A DNA stretch of 64,000 bases from an uncultured Paracoccaceae bacterium (GCA_947493145.1 CANLPZ010000002.1:891364-955363), one strand, 5' to 3'. Shown: positions 46,941 through 55,992, counted from the stretch's first letter. Notes: generated from the letters alone by a model not told the origin. Translations and numbers: made by a program.

Positions 46941-47678
46941 ATGTTTGATTTAACAGGTAAAACTGCATTGATCACGGGTGCCTCTGGTGGGATCGGCGGC
47001 GAAATCGCAAAAACGCTTCATGCGGCGGGTGCGACAGTTGGATTATCGGGAACACGCGTCGAACCGTTGGAAGCTTTGGCCGCTGAATTGGGTGAACGTG
47101 CCCATGTGTTGCCATGTAACCTGAGCGATGCTGAGGCGGTCGATGGGCTGAATAAGCAGGCTGTCGCGGCGATGGGATCGGTTGATATTTTGGTGAATAA
47201 CGCCGGAATTACACGTGATAATCTGTTTATGCGGATGTCGGATGAAGATTGGCAATCTGTTATCGATGTGAACCTAACGTCGACGATGAAACTGTGCAAA
47301 GGCGCGATCCGTGGCATGATGAAATCCCGTTGGGGCCGCATTATCAATGTATCGTCTGTTGTTGGCGCAACCGGCAACCCAGGCCAAGCGAACTATGCCG
47401 CGTCAAAGGCCGGAATGGTTGGGATGTCCAAATCATTGGCGTATGAAGTCGCCAGCCGTGGCATCACAGTGAACTGTGTCGCCCCCGGTTTTATAACGAC
47501 AGCAATGACCGATAAACTGACGGATGATCAGAAATCTGGAATTTTGACCAATGTTCCGGCGGGGCGCATGGGCGATGCGCGTGAAATCGCGGCATCTGTC
47601 CTATATCTGGCATCTGACGAAGCAGGGTATATGACAGGCGCGACCTTGCATGTGAACGGCGGGATGGCCATGTTCTGA
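46941..47678 (+). CDS. fabG: 3-oxoacyl-ACP reductase
   Basis: A 245-residue NADPH-dependent short-chain reductase of fatty acid elongation. The cofactor motif TGASGGIG (12-19), NNAGITRDNL, and the catalytic Ser139, Tyr152 and Lys156 (NYAASKAG) are in place. Length is typical. It follows fabD after 72 bases of palindromic DNA, and the ATG has an AAAAGGAA site. Confidence 0.96.
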   Translation: MFDLTGKTALITGASGGIGGEIAKTLHAAGATVGLSGTRVEPLEALAAELGERAHVLPCNLSDAEAVDGLNKQAVAAMGSVDILVNNAGITRDNLFMRMSDEDWQSVIDVNLTSTMKLCKGAIRGMMKSRWGRIINVSSVVGATGNPGQANYAASKAGMVGMSKSLAYEVASRGITVNCVAPGFITTAMTDKLTDDQKSGILTNVPAGRMGDAREIAASVLYLASDEAGYMTGATLHVNGGMAMF

Positions 47679-47699
47679 TCACGACGCAGGTCGTCGAAA

Positions 47700-47830
47700 G
47701 CGTTTGCCTTAGCGTAACGGTATGCTAAAGGAGGCGCAGATTTGCCGGAGGGGCGGAGCCGCCTTATCGGTCTATGGTTCAGATTTGAACCGCTAAGCCG
47801 CCCAGTTCGGGCAAAACAATTTGGGCGCAA
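47700..47830. repeat. Dyad-rich intergenic segment before acpP
   Basis: The 178-base fabG-acpP gap contains an imperfect long hairpin (47700-47737, core TTAGC/GCTAA), a perfect GGTTCA/TGAACC pair around GATT (47776-47791), and GC-rich short hairpins, GGCGGAGCCGCC and GGGCGCAAGCCC. It may form RNA structures that set the high acpP expression. Confidence 0.4.
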
Positions 47831-47856
47831 GCCCTTGAAGTTATGAGGAATAAAAC

Positions 47857-48090
47857 ATGAGCGACGTAGCAGCACGTGTAAAAAAAATCGTTGTTGAGCA
47901 CCTAGGTGTTGAAGAAGCGAAAGTCGAAGAATCAGCGTCTTTCATCGACGATCTAGGCGCAGACAGCTTGGACACTGTTGAATTGGTAATGGCATTCGAA
48001 GAAGAGTTCGGTATCGAAATTCCTGACGATGCAGCAGAAACAATTCAAACTTTCGGCGACGCTGTTAAGTTTATCACAGAAGCGTCTTAA
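47857..48090 (+). CDS. acpP: Acyl carrier protein
   Basis: A 77-residue acidic carrier. The phosphopantetheine attachment site is Ser37 in [20 protein letters not shown]. It carries growing acyl chains for the Fab enzymes around it and can donate acyl groups to LuxI-type synthases. The ATG follows TGAGGAA. Codon use is typical of high expression. A terminator-like hairpin follows it. Confidence 0.98.
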   Translation: MSDVAARVKKIVVEHLGVEEAKVEESASFIDDLGADSLDTVELVMAFEEEFGIEIPDDAAETIQTFGDAVKFITEAS

Positions 48091-48112
48091 TCGTTTCTGA
48101 AAATGTTACGGA

Positions 48113-48140
48113 AACGGCGCCCTTTGTGGCGCCGTTTTTG
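48113..48140 (+). terminator. acpP terminator
   Basis: Perfect 9-bp stem AACGGCGCC/GGCGCCGTT around CTTTGT, followed by TTTG. It lies about 20 bases after the acpP stop; partial readthrough would reach fabF. Confidence 0.75.
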
Positions 48141-48290
48141 TTTGTTCGGCAAAGGTACAAGACATCCCCAAGCGGGAAATCGCCTTTGATCTGGCAAAGG
48201 GCCGCACAATTGGGTGGAAAGAGGCCTTGCCCCACACCCGTGCTGCGCGGTATCACTTCGTAGAAATCGCAAGAGACGATGGGGGCTATG

Positions 48291-49550
48291 ATGCGTCGAG
48301 TTGTTGTTACAGGACTTGGTTTGGTTACACCTTTGGCCGATGGGGTCGAAGAAAGCTGGAGCCGTATTTTGGATGGACAGTCAGGTGCGGGTCCAATCAC
48401 ACGGTTTGACGCCAGCCAAGTGACCACCAAATACGCTTGTGAGGTTCCATTTGGGGATGGGGAAAACGGTACGTTCAATCCTGATACCTATATGGCACCA
48501 AAAGAACGTCGTAAGGTCGATGATTTTATCCTGTACGGTGTTGCGGCAGCCCAGCAAGCGGTTGATGACGCAGACTGGCATCCAGAAGACGAAGAAAGCC
48601 TGTTGCGCACGGGCGTTATGGTCGGGTCTGGCATCGGTGGATTGAATTCCATCGCGGACACCGCCGTTTTGATCAAAGAAAAAGGCCCGCGTCGTGTGTC
48701 GCCGTTCTTTATTCCTGGGGCGTTGATCAACCTGATTTCTGGGCAAATCGGTATTCGTTTCGGATTTAAAGGACCAAACCACGCGGTTGTGACAGCTTGT
48801 TCGACAGGTGCCCACGCGATTGGTGATGCAGCCCGTTTGATCCAATATGGCGACGCGGATGTAATGATTGCAGGTGGGGCTGAAAGTGCCATTTCTGAAA
48901 TTGGTATTGCAGGCTTTAACGCGTGTAAGGCGCTGTCCACCAAGCGCGAAGACGATCCGAAGTCGGCAAGCCGTCCATATGATGCGGACCGTGATGGGTT
49001 TGTCATGGGCGAGGGCGCCGGCGTCGTTGTCTTGGAAGATTATGAACACGCCAAAGCGCGTGGCGCAAAGATTTACGCCGAAGTGTTGGGATATGGTCTG
49101 TCTGGAGACGCGTATCATATTACCGCACCATCAGAAGACGGCGAAGGCGGCGAACGTTCGATGAAAGCGGCCCTTGGCCATGCTGGTTTGGAGCCAGATG
49201 CCATTGATTACATCAATGCGCACGGCACATCGACTATGGCGGATACGATCGAATTGGGCGCGGTGGAACGTTTGTTGGGGGACAAGGCGGCTGAGGCAAC
49301 CATGTCGTCAACCAAATCGGCAACCGGTCACTTGTTGGGCGCGGCCGGCGCAATTGAGGCGATTTTCTCGATCCTTGCGATCCGTGACCAAGTGGCGCCA
49401 CCAACCATCAATTTGGACAACCCTGCGGTCGAAACAAAGCTGGATTTGGCCCCAAATAAAAAGGTTGAGCGCAAGATCGACGTGGCCTTGTCTAATTCCT
49501 TTGGATTTGGCGGAACCAATGCATCTGTCATCTTTGGACGTGTAAAATAA
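48291..49550 (+). CDS. fabF: Beta-ketoacyl-ACP synthase II
   Basis: A 419-residue condensing enzyme for fatty acid elongation. From this start the triad is Cys170 (VTACSTGAH), His311 (NAHGTSTMADT) and His347 (SATGHLLGAAG). In-frame ATGs also lie at 48279 and 48288; 48291 is preferred because GGGGG lies five bases upstream and family members begin MRRVVVTGLG. Its stop overlaps the mltG ATG by one base (TAATG). Confidence 0.96.
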   Translation: MRRVVVTGLGLVTPLADGVEESWSRILDGQSGAGPITRFDASQVTTKYACEVPFGDGENGTFNPDTYMAPKERRKVDDFILYGVAAAQQAVDDADWHPEDEESLLRTGVMVGSGIGGLNSIADTAVLIKEKGPRRVSPFFIPGALINLISGQIGIRFGFKGPNHAVVTACSTGAHAIGDAARLIQYGDADVMIAGGAESAISEIGIAGFNACKALSTKREDDPKSASRPYDADRDGFVMGEGAGVVVLEDYEHAKARGAKIYAEVLGYGLSGDAYHITAPSEDGEGGERSMKAALGHAGLEPDAIDYINAHGTSTMADTIELGAVERLLGDKAAEATMSSTKSATGHLLGAAGAIEAIFSILAIRDQVAPPTINLDNPAVETKLDLAPNKKVERKIDVALSNSFGFGGTNASVIFGRVK

Positions 49551-50716
49551 TGTGGCGACATATTGCGTCTAACGCATTGAGTTTCTTGGTGGTTGCGATG
49601 TTCCTCGTGGGGGGCGCAATCATGTGGGGCACCAACAGTTATTCCAAAGCTGGACCGTTGGAAGAGGCGATTTGTTTGCAGGTTGAACGCGGATCAAACA
49701 TGCGCAAAGTCGCCAGTGATTTGCAGGATGCAGGTGCTGTGAGCAGCGCGCGTTTGTACAAAATCGGATCGGACTACGCAGAGAAAACAAGCCAGTTGAA
49801 GGCCGGTAGCTATTTGGTGCCTGAAGGCGCGTCGATGGCGCAAATTTTGGATATTGTGACCCGTGGTGGGCAATCCACCTGTGGGACAGAAATCGTTTAT
49901 CGTGTCGGTGTGCGCCGCACTGTTGTGCAGATGCGTGAACTGGATCCTGCAACGAACCGGTTCGAAGAAATCGCCAGCTTTAACCCTGTAGAGGACGAGG
50001 TTCCAGCGGAATTCGCGACTGTTTCAGAAGCCGCAGATACGCGTCACCGAATTGCGATGGCCGAAGGCGTGACTAGCTGGCAAGTTATGACGGCGCTTAA
50101 CGCGCTGGACGTATTAGACGGGCAGATCACGGAGACCCCAGCAGAAGGATCGCTTGCGCCTGACAGTTACGAAGTCCGACGCGGGGACACGGCCGCATCT
50201 GTGATTGAACGGATGACAGCGGCGCAAACGCGCATTCTGGCCGAAGCATGGGACAGCCGCGCCGCGGATTTGCCATTGGCCACTGCCGAAGAAGCGTTGA
50301 TCCTTGCCTCGATCGTGGAAAAAGAAACGGGCCAACCCGAAGAGCGGCGTCAGGTTGCATCGGTTTTTGTGAACCGTTTGAACCGTGGCATGAAGCTGCA
50401 AACTGACCCAACCGTGATTTATGGTGTGACAAAGGGCGAGGGCGTTTTGGGCCGTGGGTTGCGTCAATCTGAACTACGTCGCGAAACACCTTGGAATACC
50501 TATGTTATCCCAGCACTGCCACCCACACCGATTGCCAACCCAGGACGGGCGGCGATTGAGGCGGCGTTGAACCCAGATGGGTCAGAATACATTTTCTTTG
50601 TTGCAGATGGCACAGGGGGGCACGCCTTTGCCGTCACTTTGGAAGAGCACAATCGCAACGTTGCAGAATGGCGTAAAATCGAAGCAGAACGCGCCGAACA
50701 AAACAGTGGCAACTGA
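49550..50716 (+). CDS. mltG: Endolytic peptidoglycan transglycosylase MltG
   Basis: A 388-residue inner-membrane protein that cuts nascent glycan strands. It has an N-terminal anchor (ALSFLVVAMFLVGGAIMW), a LysM-like region (CLQVERGSNMRKVASDLQ) and the YceG catalytic domain with ILASIVEKETGQPEERRQVA, whose Glu is the catalytic residue, plus LQTDPTVIYGVT. It is translationally coupled to fabF. Last gene before the GTA cluster. Confidence 0.94.
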   Translation: MWRHIASNALSFLVVAMFLVGGAIMWGTNSYSKAGPLEEAICLQVERGSNMRKVASDLQDAGAVSSARLYKIGSDYAEKTSQLKAGSYLVPEGASMAQILDIVTRGGQSTCGTEIVYRVGVRRTVVQMRELDPATNRFEEIASFNPVEDEVPAEFATVSEAADTRHRIAMAEGVTSWQVMTALNALDVLDGQITETPAEGSLAPDSYEVRRGDTAASVIERMTAAQTRILAEAWDSRAADLPLATAEEALILASIVEKETGQPEERRQVASVFVNRLNRGMKLQTDPTVIYGVTKGEGVLGRGLRQSELRRETPWNTYVIPALPPTPIANPGRAAIEAALNPDGSEYIFFVADGTGGHAFAVTLEEHNRNVAEWRKIEAERAEQNSGN

Positions 50717-50780
50717 TGCTAATTCTTAAAAAACTGTAACAGTTACGGGCGCTTATGCGCTGTTCTTGTTTCGAACGCTC

Positions 50781-50809
50781 TTGACAGACCGAACGGTTGC
50801 ACGTATAGG
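50781..50809 (+). promoter_or_regulatory. Strong sigma-70-like promoter before GTA cluster
   Basis: A perfect -35 TTGACA (50781-50786), an ideal 17-base spacer and a -10 TATAGG (50804-50809). Transcription would start near 50816, about 97 bases upstream of the first GTA gene. Confidence 0.65.
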
Positions 50810-50835
50810 TTGTGTCAAGCTAGGAGAAGCGTAAG

Positions 50836-50870
50836 ACGGTCCAAGGGTTGATCCCTTTGGGCCGTTTTTT
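50836..50870 (+). terminator. Leader terminator upstream of GTA g1
   Basis: A hairpin with ACGGTCCAAGGG pairing with CCCTTTGGGCCGT (one bulge, one G-U), followed by six T residues. It lies only about 20 bases after the predicted start site and 43 before g1, so it would end most transcripts unless readthrough occurs. Confidence 0.7.
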
Positions 50871-50912
50871 CGTGTCTTTCGTGTGACGGGTACCAAAGAG
50901 GCAAAACCACAC

Positions 50913-51251
50913 ATGAGCGATAACATTCCCGCACGGGTTTCCATCAGTCCAGAGCAATTGCTGCAAGATGCCGCTGACCAAATGGAGCGGTTTGACAGCT
51001 TACTGGGCCGTGCAATGGCTGAAATTGAGCAGGGCGATTTCAGTTCCTCCAAAGGCTTGGCCGCGCAAATCAAAGATTTGGTTAAGGCGCGGGATGTCGT
51101 GTTGCAAGAAAGGATAAAACTTGAAGAACGTGAAAGAGAGCTGGCAAGTGAGCGAGAGCGAGGCGCCCTTGACCTTGACGCCGCAAGAGTTGAGATCGGG
51201 TGCCGCTTGGCTCGTCTCAGAGCCACAAGATGTCCAGGACGAATTTCTTGA
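50913..51251 (+). CDS. GTA gp1, small terminase-like protein
   Basis: A 112-residue helical protein (SISPEQLLQDAADQMERFDS, then a coiled coil KARDVVLQERIKLEERERE) corresponding by position and form to RcGTA gp1, the small terminase subunit that starts DNA packaging. The frame is open ten codons upstream to a GTG, but ATG at 50913 fits conserved sequence and AGAGG upstream. The last 104 bases overlap the large terminase gene in another frame. Confidence 0.75.
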   Translation: MSDNIPARVSISPEQLLQDAADQMERFDSLLGRAMAEIEQGDFSSSKGLAAQIKDLVKARDVVLQERIKLEERERELASERERGALDLDAARVEIGCRLARLRATRCPGRIS

Positions 51252-52536
51252 TGAGCTGAGTGAAGACGCATTGCTGGCGTTGCCATATCTGTTCGAATTC
51301 TGGGCCTATGAACATCAACTGCCGCCAGAGGGCGACTGGCGCAATTGGGTGATCATGGGCGGGCGTGGCGCGGGGAAAACCCGCGCCGGTTCGGAATGGG
51401 TTCGCTCGATGGTCGAAGGCCCAACGCCCGCGGATATGGGGTGTTGCGCGCGGGTGGCGCTGGTCGGGGAAACCTTGGACCAAGTGCGCGAGGTCATGAT
51501 TTTTGGCGACAGCGGAATATTGGCCTGTTCGCCGCCGGATCGACGCCCACGCTGGCACGCATCGCGCCGACAGTTGATTTGGGAAAACGGGGCTGTGGCA
51601 CAGGTGTTATCTGCGTCTGAACCCGAAAGTTTACGTGGGCCGCAGTTTGATGCGGCGTGGGTGGATGAGCTGGCGAAATGGCGCAAGGGTCAAGACACGT
51701 GGGACATGCTGCAATTTGCATTGCGATTGGGCCGACATCCACAAGTGTGTGTGACCACAACGCCCCGCAACGTTGGCGTTTTGAAACAGATTTTAAATTT
51801 GTCCTCAACAGTTGTGACCCATGCGGCCACCGAAGCGAACCGCGCAAATTTAGCAGACAGTTTTCTGCAAGAAGTGCGTGCGCGGTATGCCGGCACGCGA
51901 CTGGGGCGCCAAGAGTTGGATGGCGAGTTGTTGGAGGATGTTGAAGGGGCGCTTTGGACGTCGGCGGGGTTGGACGCAGGGCGGGTCGAGGCCGCACCTG
52001 AATTGGATCGTGTTGTTGTGGCGATTGATCCGCCTACAACGGGGCACACAGGGTCTGATGAATGCGGAATTGTGGTTGTTGGTGCATCGATGCAGGGCGC
52101 GCCGCAAAATTGGCAGGCGTATGTGTTGGAAGATGCCAGTGTGACAGCCGCATCGCCGATGGCATGGGCAGAGGCCGCGATTGCCGCGCTTCATCGGCAC
52201 AAGGCTGAGCGTTTGGTCGCAGAGGTGAACCAAGGCGGGGACATGGTTGAGGCCGTGTTACGTCAGGTGGATCCGCTGGTGCCGTATCGTGCGGTACATG
52301 CATCGCGCGGGAAATCGGCGCGGGCCGAACCTGTGGCAGCTCTTTATGAGCAAGGGCGCGTGGCCCATGTCGGTGGGTTTACTGCGTTAGAAACCCAGAT
52401 GACCCAAATGACCACACGTGGGTTTTTAGGGCGTGGGAGTCCGGATCGTGTGGATGCGCTGGTTTGGGCATTGCAGGATGCGATGATTGATCCAGCGTAT
52501 AAATGGCAGCGCCCGCGCATGCGGGTTTTGGATTAA
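51148..52536 (+). CDS. GTA gp2, large terminase (packaging ATPase)
   Basis: A 462-residue ATPase-nuclease that packs host DNA fragments into GTA heads. Walker A is GGRGAGKT (71-78), Walker B ends AAWVDELAKW, and the nuclease acid is in VVVAIDPPTTG with a further Asp in DRVDALVWALQDA. GTG at 51148 is chosen over an upstream TTG; AGAGAG precedes it. The start lies inside g1. Matches RcGTA g2. Confidence 0.92.
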   Translation: MSESEAPLTLTPQELRSGAAWLVSEPQDVQDEFLDELSEDALLALPYLFEFWAYEHQLPPEGDWRNWVIMGGRGAGKTRAGSEWVRSMVEGPTPADMGCCARVALVGETLDQVREVMIFGDSGILACSPPDRRPRWHASRRQLIWENGAVAQVLSASEPESLRGPQFDAAWVDELAKWRKGQDTWDMLQFALRLGRHPQVCVTTTPRNVGVLKQILNLSSTVVTHAATEANRANLADSFLQEVRARYAGTRLGRQELDGELLEDVEGALWTSAGLDAGRVEAAPELDRVVVAIDPPTTGHTGSDECGIVVVGASMQGAPQNWQAYVLEDASVTAASPMAWAEAAIAALHRHKAERLVAEVNQGGDMVEAVLRQVDPLVPYRAVHASRGKSARAEPVAALYEQGRVAHVGGFTALETQMTQMTTRGFLGRGSPDRVDALVWALQDAMIDPAYKWQRPRMRVLD

Positions 52537-52559
52537 ATCCCGAAAATCCAACCGATCTG

Positions 52560-52577
52560 ACCCACCGCGCGGTGGGT
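52560..52577 (+). repeat. Perfect palindrome between GTA g2 and g3
   Basis: An 18-base perfect palindrome, ACCCACCGC/GCGGTGGGT, 24 bases after the terminase stop. There is no T tract, so it is more likely an RNA stability or processing hairpin than a terminator. Confidence 0.5.
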
Positions 52578-52661
52578 TAGCAAATTCCACAACAGTTTGA
52601 TTGATAGTGTTTTTCAACGACCCGCAGATGAGCGATGCGCGGCGCAAAGATGGAGTTTTGA

Positions 52662-53837
52662 ATGTTCGAATTTCTGAAACGATCTGAGGCAAAGGTGCCT
52701 GAGACAAAGGCGTCAGCGACCGGCCGTGTCGTGTCTTATCACAGCTCTGGCCGCGTTGCGTGGTCGGCGCGCGATACGCCATCGCTGACGCGGGCTGGAT
52801 TTTCCGCAAATCCGATTGGATTTCGGTCTGTTAAGTTGATCGCAGAAGCGGCAGCGGCGTTGCCATTGGTATTGCAAGATGGTCAGCAGCGGTTTGAACA
52901 ACATCCAATTTTGTCACTGATCCAACGCCCAAATGCGGCGCAGGGGCGGGCGGAACTGATGGAAGCGCTTTTTGGTCAGATGCTGTTGTCCGGCGATGGG
53001 TATCTTGAGGCGGTCGGTGATGCAGGCGCACCGTTGGAATTGCATGTGCTACGGTCGGACCGGATGAGCGTTGTTCCAGGTGCGGATGGATGGCCCGTGG
53101 CGTATGAATACGCCGTGTCTGGCCGAACGCATCGTTTTGACATGCGCGGTGACAATGCGTCGATCTGCCATATCAAAAGCTTTCACCCGCAAGACGACCA
53201 TTACGGGTTTGCGCCCCTACAGGCAGCGGCAAATGCGATGGATGTTCATAATGCGGCGTCGCGATGGTCAAAAGCATTGCTGGACAATGCGGCGCGGCCG
53301 TCAGGGGCGATTGTGTATCGCGGGTCAGACGGGCAAGCGCAGTTGAGCGCAGATCAATATGATCGATTGGTTGCAGAAATGGAAAGCCAACACCAAGGCG
53401 CGCGTAATGCGGGTCGTCCGATGTTGTTAGAAGGGGGATTGGATTGGAAACCAATGGGGTTCTCGCCCTCTGACATGGAATTTCAAAAGACCAAAGAGGC
53501 CGCTGCGCGTGAGATTGCTGTCGCCTTTGGCGTGCCGCCAATGTTGTTGGGTATTCCAGGGGACGCCACCTATGCCAATTACCAAGAAGCAAACCGCGCC
53601 TTTTACCGTTTGACGGTGCTGCCGTTGGCGACCCGCGTTGCAGCGAATATTTCGCATTGGTTGTCGGGCTTTGTCGGGGAGGTGTTGGAATTAAAACCCG
53701 ATTTGGATCAAGTCCCAGCCTTGGCACAAGAACGCGATGTGCAGTGGAAACGCGTGTCGGCTGCGTCCTTTCTGACCGATGCGGAAAAACGTCATTTGCT
53801 GGGGTTGCCGGCGGAAACGGAGGTCGGACATGACTGA
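52662..53837 (+). CDS. GTA gp3, portal protein
   Basis: A 391-residue HK97-type portal. Features are SVKLIAEAAAALPLVL, RSDRMSVVPGADGWPVAYEY, the stem region GLDWKPMGFSPSDMEFQ and EIAVAFGVPPMLLGIPGDA. It forms the ring through which DNA enters the head. Length matches RcGTA g3. Its end overlaps the small membrane protein gene by eight bases. Confidence 0.93.
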   Translation: MFEFLKRSEAKVPETKASATGRVVSYHSSGRVAWSARDTPSLTRAGFSANPIGFRSVKLIAEAAAALPLVLQDGQQRFEQHPILSLIQRPNAAQGRAELMEALFGQMLLSGDGYLEAVGDAGAPLELHVLRSDRMSVVPGADGWPVAYEYAVSGRTHRFDMRGDNASICHIKSFHPQDDHYGFAPLQAAANAMDVHNAASRWSKALLDNAARPSGAIVYRGSDGQAQLSADQYDRLVAEMESQHQGARNAGRPMLLEGGLDWKPMGFSPSDMEFQKTKEAAAREIAVAFGVPPMLLGIPGDATYANYQEANRAFYRLTVLPLATRVAANISHWLSGFVGEVLELKPDLDQVPALAQERDVQWKRVSAASFLTDAEKRHLLGLPAETEVGHD

Positions 53838-54060
53838 TGACAACCGCCGATATGGGTTTGAGGCCTTTGACTGTGCGCCTGCGTTGCGGATCGAAGCCAA
53901 TGAGCGGGTGATGGAGCTGCAATTTGCGTCGTTGAAGACCCGTTTGGACAAAATTGAAATGATGATGGAACGGTTGGAAAAACGGCTTTGGCTGACCGTG
54001 TACGGTGTAGTGGCGGTGATATTGGCGCAAGCATTCCAGTCCATTTTGCAAGTGGGATAA
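53830..54060 (+). CDS. GTA small membrane protein (gp3.5-like)
   Basis: A 76-residue protein with an amphipathic coil (LQFASLKTRLDKIEMMMERL) and a C-terminal membrane span (WLTVYGVVAVILAQAFQSIL). Such a gene lies between portal and protease in RcGTA-type clusters; its role is unclear. The ATG at 53830 overlaps the portal stop. The frame is open upstream inside g3 but conserved sequence begins here. Confidence 0.75.
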   Translation: MTDDNRRYGFEAFDCAPALRIEANERVMELQFASLKTRLDKIEMMMERLEKRLWLTVYGVVAVILAQAFQSILQVG

Positions 54061-54069
54061 GGGTAAATC

Positions 54070-54612
54070 ATGAATTTGGAACATAAATTTTGCCGTTTGG
54101 GCGATACGTTGAGTGTAACAGATGGTGTCGAAATTTCTGGGTATGCATCGTTTTTCGATCGTTGCGATCAAGGTGGTGATGTGGTTGCGGCGGGGGCTTA
54201 TGCAGGGTCATTGGCGACGCTATCTGCGAAAGGGACAGCCGTGAAAATGTTGTGGCAACATGATCCGGCCCAGCCGATTGGTGTCTGGGATGAGGTCCGC
54301 GAAGATGACAAAGGGTTATGGGTGAAGGGGCGAATACTGACGGATATCGCTAAAGGTGCGGAAGCCGCGGCGTTAATTGAGGCAGGCGCCATTGACGGGC
54401 TGTCAATTGGGTACCGAACCGTCAAAGCCACAAAGGACAAAAAGGGCCGTCGGGTTCTTTCAGAGCTGGAGCTGTGGGAGGTGTCGTTGGTGACATTTCC
54501 GATGTTGCAGGACGCGCGTGTCGGCACAAAAGGTGAGACATCCGAAGACCGACATATGCGTGAAATTGCGGAGGTCTTTGACAAGGCGCGCCGTGTATTG
54601 GCGACGGGGTAA
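54070..54612 (+). CDS. GTA gp4, HK97-family prohead protease
   Basis: A 180-residue S78 serine protease that trims the capsid protein. The catalytic residues sit in LWQHDPAQPIG (His64) and AIDGLSIGYR (Ser112), followed by LELWEVSLVTFPM. The order protease then capsid is as in RcGTA g4-g5. Likely acts inside the assembling head. Confidence 0.92.
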   Translation: MNLEHKFCRLGDTLSVTDGVEISGYASFFDRCDQGGDVVAAGAYAGSLATLSAKGTAVKMLWQHDPAQPIGVWDEVREDDKGLWVKGRILTDIAKGAEAAALIEAGAIDGLSIGYRTVKATKDKKGRRVLSELELWEVSLVTFPMLQDARVGTKGETSEDRHMREIAEVFDKARRVLATG

Positions 54613-54648
54613 CCTGTCAATTCATTAAAAGCGAAGTGGGGACATCCT

Positions 54649-55836
54649 ATGCGCAAACTCGAGACGAAGGCTCGGGCCAATGACGGTGCGTCTGCGGCAG
54701 ATGACATGAAGCAAGCTGTTGCTGGTTTTATGTCTGATTTCAAGGGTTTTCAACAAGACATTCAAGCGAAATTCAACAAACAGGAAGAGCGATTGACTAT
54801 GCTAGATCGTAAATCAATGATGACGGGTCGTCCGGCCTTGGCTATGGCTGCGGCGGGCGATGCCCCCCACCAAAAAGCATTCAATGCCTATGTGCGTTCG
54901 GGGGATGATGATGCCTTGCGTGGGCTGGAATTGGAAGGCAAGGCGCTTGGCACCTCTGTTGCGGCCGATGGTGGGTATCTTGTGGATCCACAAACGGCGG
55001 AGACGATCCAACAAAGCCTGAAGGCAACCGCATCGATCCGATCGATTGCGACTGTGGTGAATGTCGATGCGTCGTCGTATGACGTTTTGGTGGATCACAC
55101 CGAACTTGGCGCGGGATGGGCCACCGAAGCCGCGAGTGTTTCGGACACCGATACGCCATCGATCGACCGTATTTCGATCCCATTGCATGAGCTGTCCGCA
55201 TTGCCAAAGGCATCGCAACGTTTGCTGGACGACAGCGCGTTTGACATTGAAACATGGCTCGCCACGCGTATTGCTGACAAATTCGCCCGAGCGGAAGGCG
55301 CCGCCTTTGTGTCGGGGGACGGTGTGGATAAGCCAAAGGGATTTTTGACATATAATTCAAACACCAACGGATCAGAATCCTGGGGGGAACTGGGGCATGT
55401 TCTGACCGGCGCGGACGGGGATTTTGCAAGTATCAATCCCGAAGATGCGATTGTTGATCTGGTTTATGCCCTTGGTGCGGAATATCGCGCGAACGCAAGT
55501 TTCGTGATGAATTCAAAAACTGCCGGCGCGGTGCGTAAGATGAAAGACGCGGATGGGCGGTTCCTATGGTCTGATGGGCTGGCCAATGGCGAACCTGCGC
55601 GTTTGATGGGGTATGCTGTGCTGATTTCTGAAGACATGCCCGATATTGCGTCATGGGCACCGGCGATTGCTTTTGGTGATTTTGCGGCGGGCTATACCGT
55701 GGCAGAGCGCCCAGATTTGCGCGTCTTGCGTGATCCGTTCAGCGCAAAGCCGCATGTATTGTTTTATGCAACCAAGCGTGTCGGCGGCGATGTAACCGAT
55801 TTTGCTGCGATCAAATTGCTGAAATTCGCCGCTTAA
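54649..55836 (+). CDS. GTA gp5, major capsid protein
   Basis: A 395-residue HK97-fold capsid protein. The first about 100 residues form a delta/scaffold region with a coiled coil (FQQDIQAKFNKQEERL) likely removed by gp4. The mature part begins in an Ala/Gly-rich stretch, contains VAADGGYLVDPQTAETI, the E-loop region, YTVAERPDLRVLRDPF and VGGDVTDFAAIKLLKF. Most abundant GTA protein; a 156-base gap with a long hairpin follows it. Confidence 0.94.
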   Translation: MRKLETKARANDGASAADDMKQAVAGFMSDFKGFQQDIQAKFNKQEERLTMLDRKSMMTGRPALAMAAAGDAPHQKAFNAYVRSGDDDALRGLELEGKALGTSVAADGGYLVDPQTAETIQQSLKATASIRSIATVVNVDASSYDVLVDHTELGAGWATEAASVSDTDTPSIDRISIPLHELSALPKASQRLLDDSAFDIETWLATRIADKFARAEGAAFVSGDGVDKPKGFLTYNSNTNGSESWGELGHVLTGADGDFASINPEDAIVDLVYALGAEYRANASFVMNSKTAGAVRKMKDADGRFLWSDGLANGEPARLMGYAVLISEDMPDIASWAPAIAFGDFAAGYTVAERPDLRVLRDPFSAKPHVLFYATKRVGGDVTDFAAIKLLKFAA

Positions 55837-55850
55837 ACCAGGTGGCGATG

Positions 55851-55877
55851 GGTGTTCCGCCAACTGGGCGGGGCACC
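55851..55877 (+). repeat. Hairpin between GTA g5 and g6
   Basis: An 11-bp stem, GGTGTTCCGCC/GGCGGGGCACC (two G-U pairs), with loop AACTG, 15 bases after the capsid stop and without a T tract. It may protect the capsid mRNA end or reduce transcription of downstream genes. Confidence 0.5.
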
Positions 55878-55992
55878 AGTGCGGGCGCGTGCCGGTTCAT
55901 GCCTTGTGTTGTCTAGCTGCTCCCTCCGTCCGAGCAATATGGGGCGTGGCGCGCGTCCAAACTTGTAATGACCAAATTCTCGGAGATTTCAG

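Noticed and set aside
50753-51286. Minus-strand open frame over the GTA promoter and g1
   Set aside because: It is antisense to the promoter, terminator and gp1, with low-complexity Ser/Arg content and no recognisable domain.
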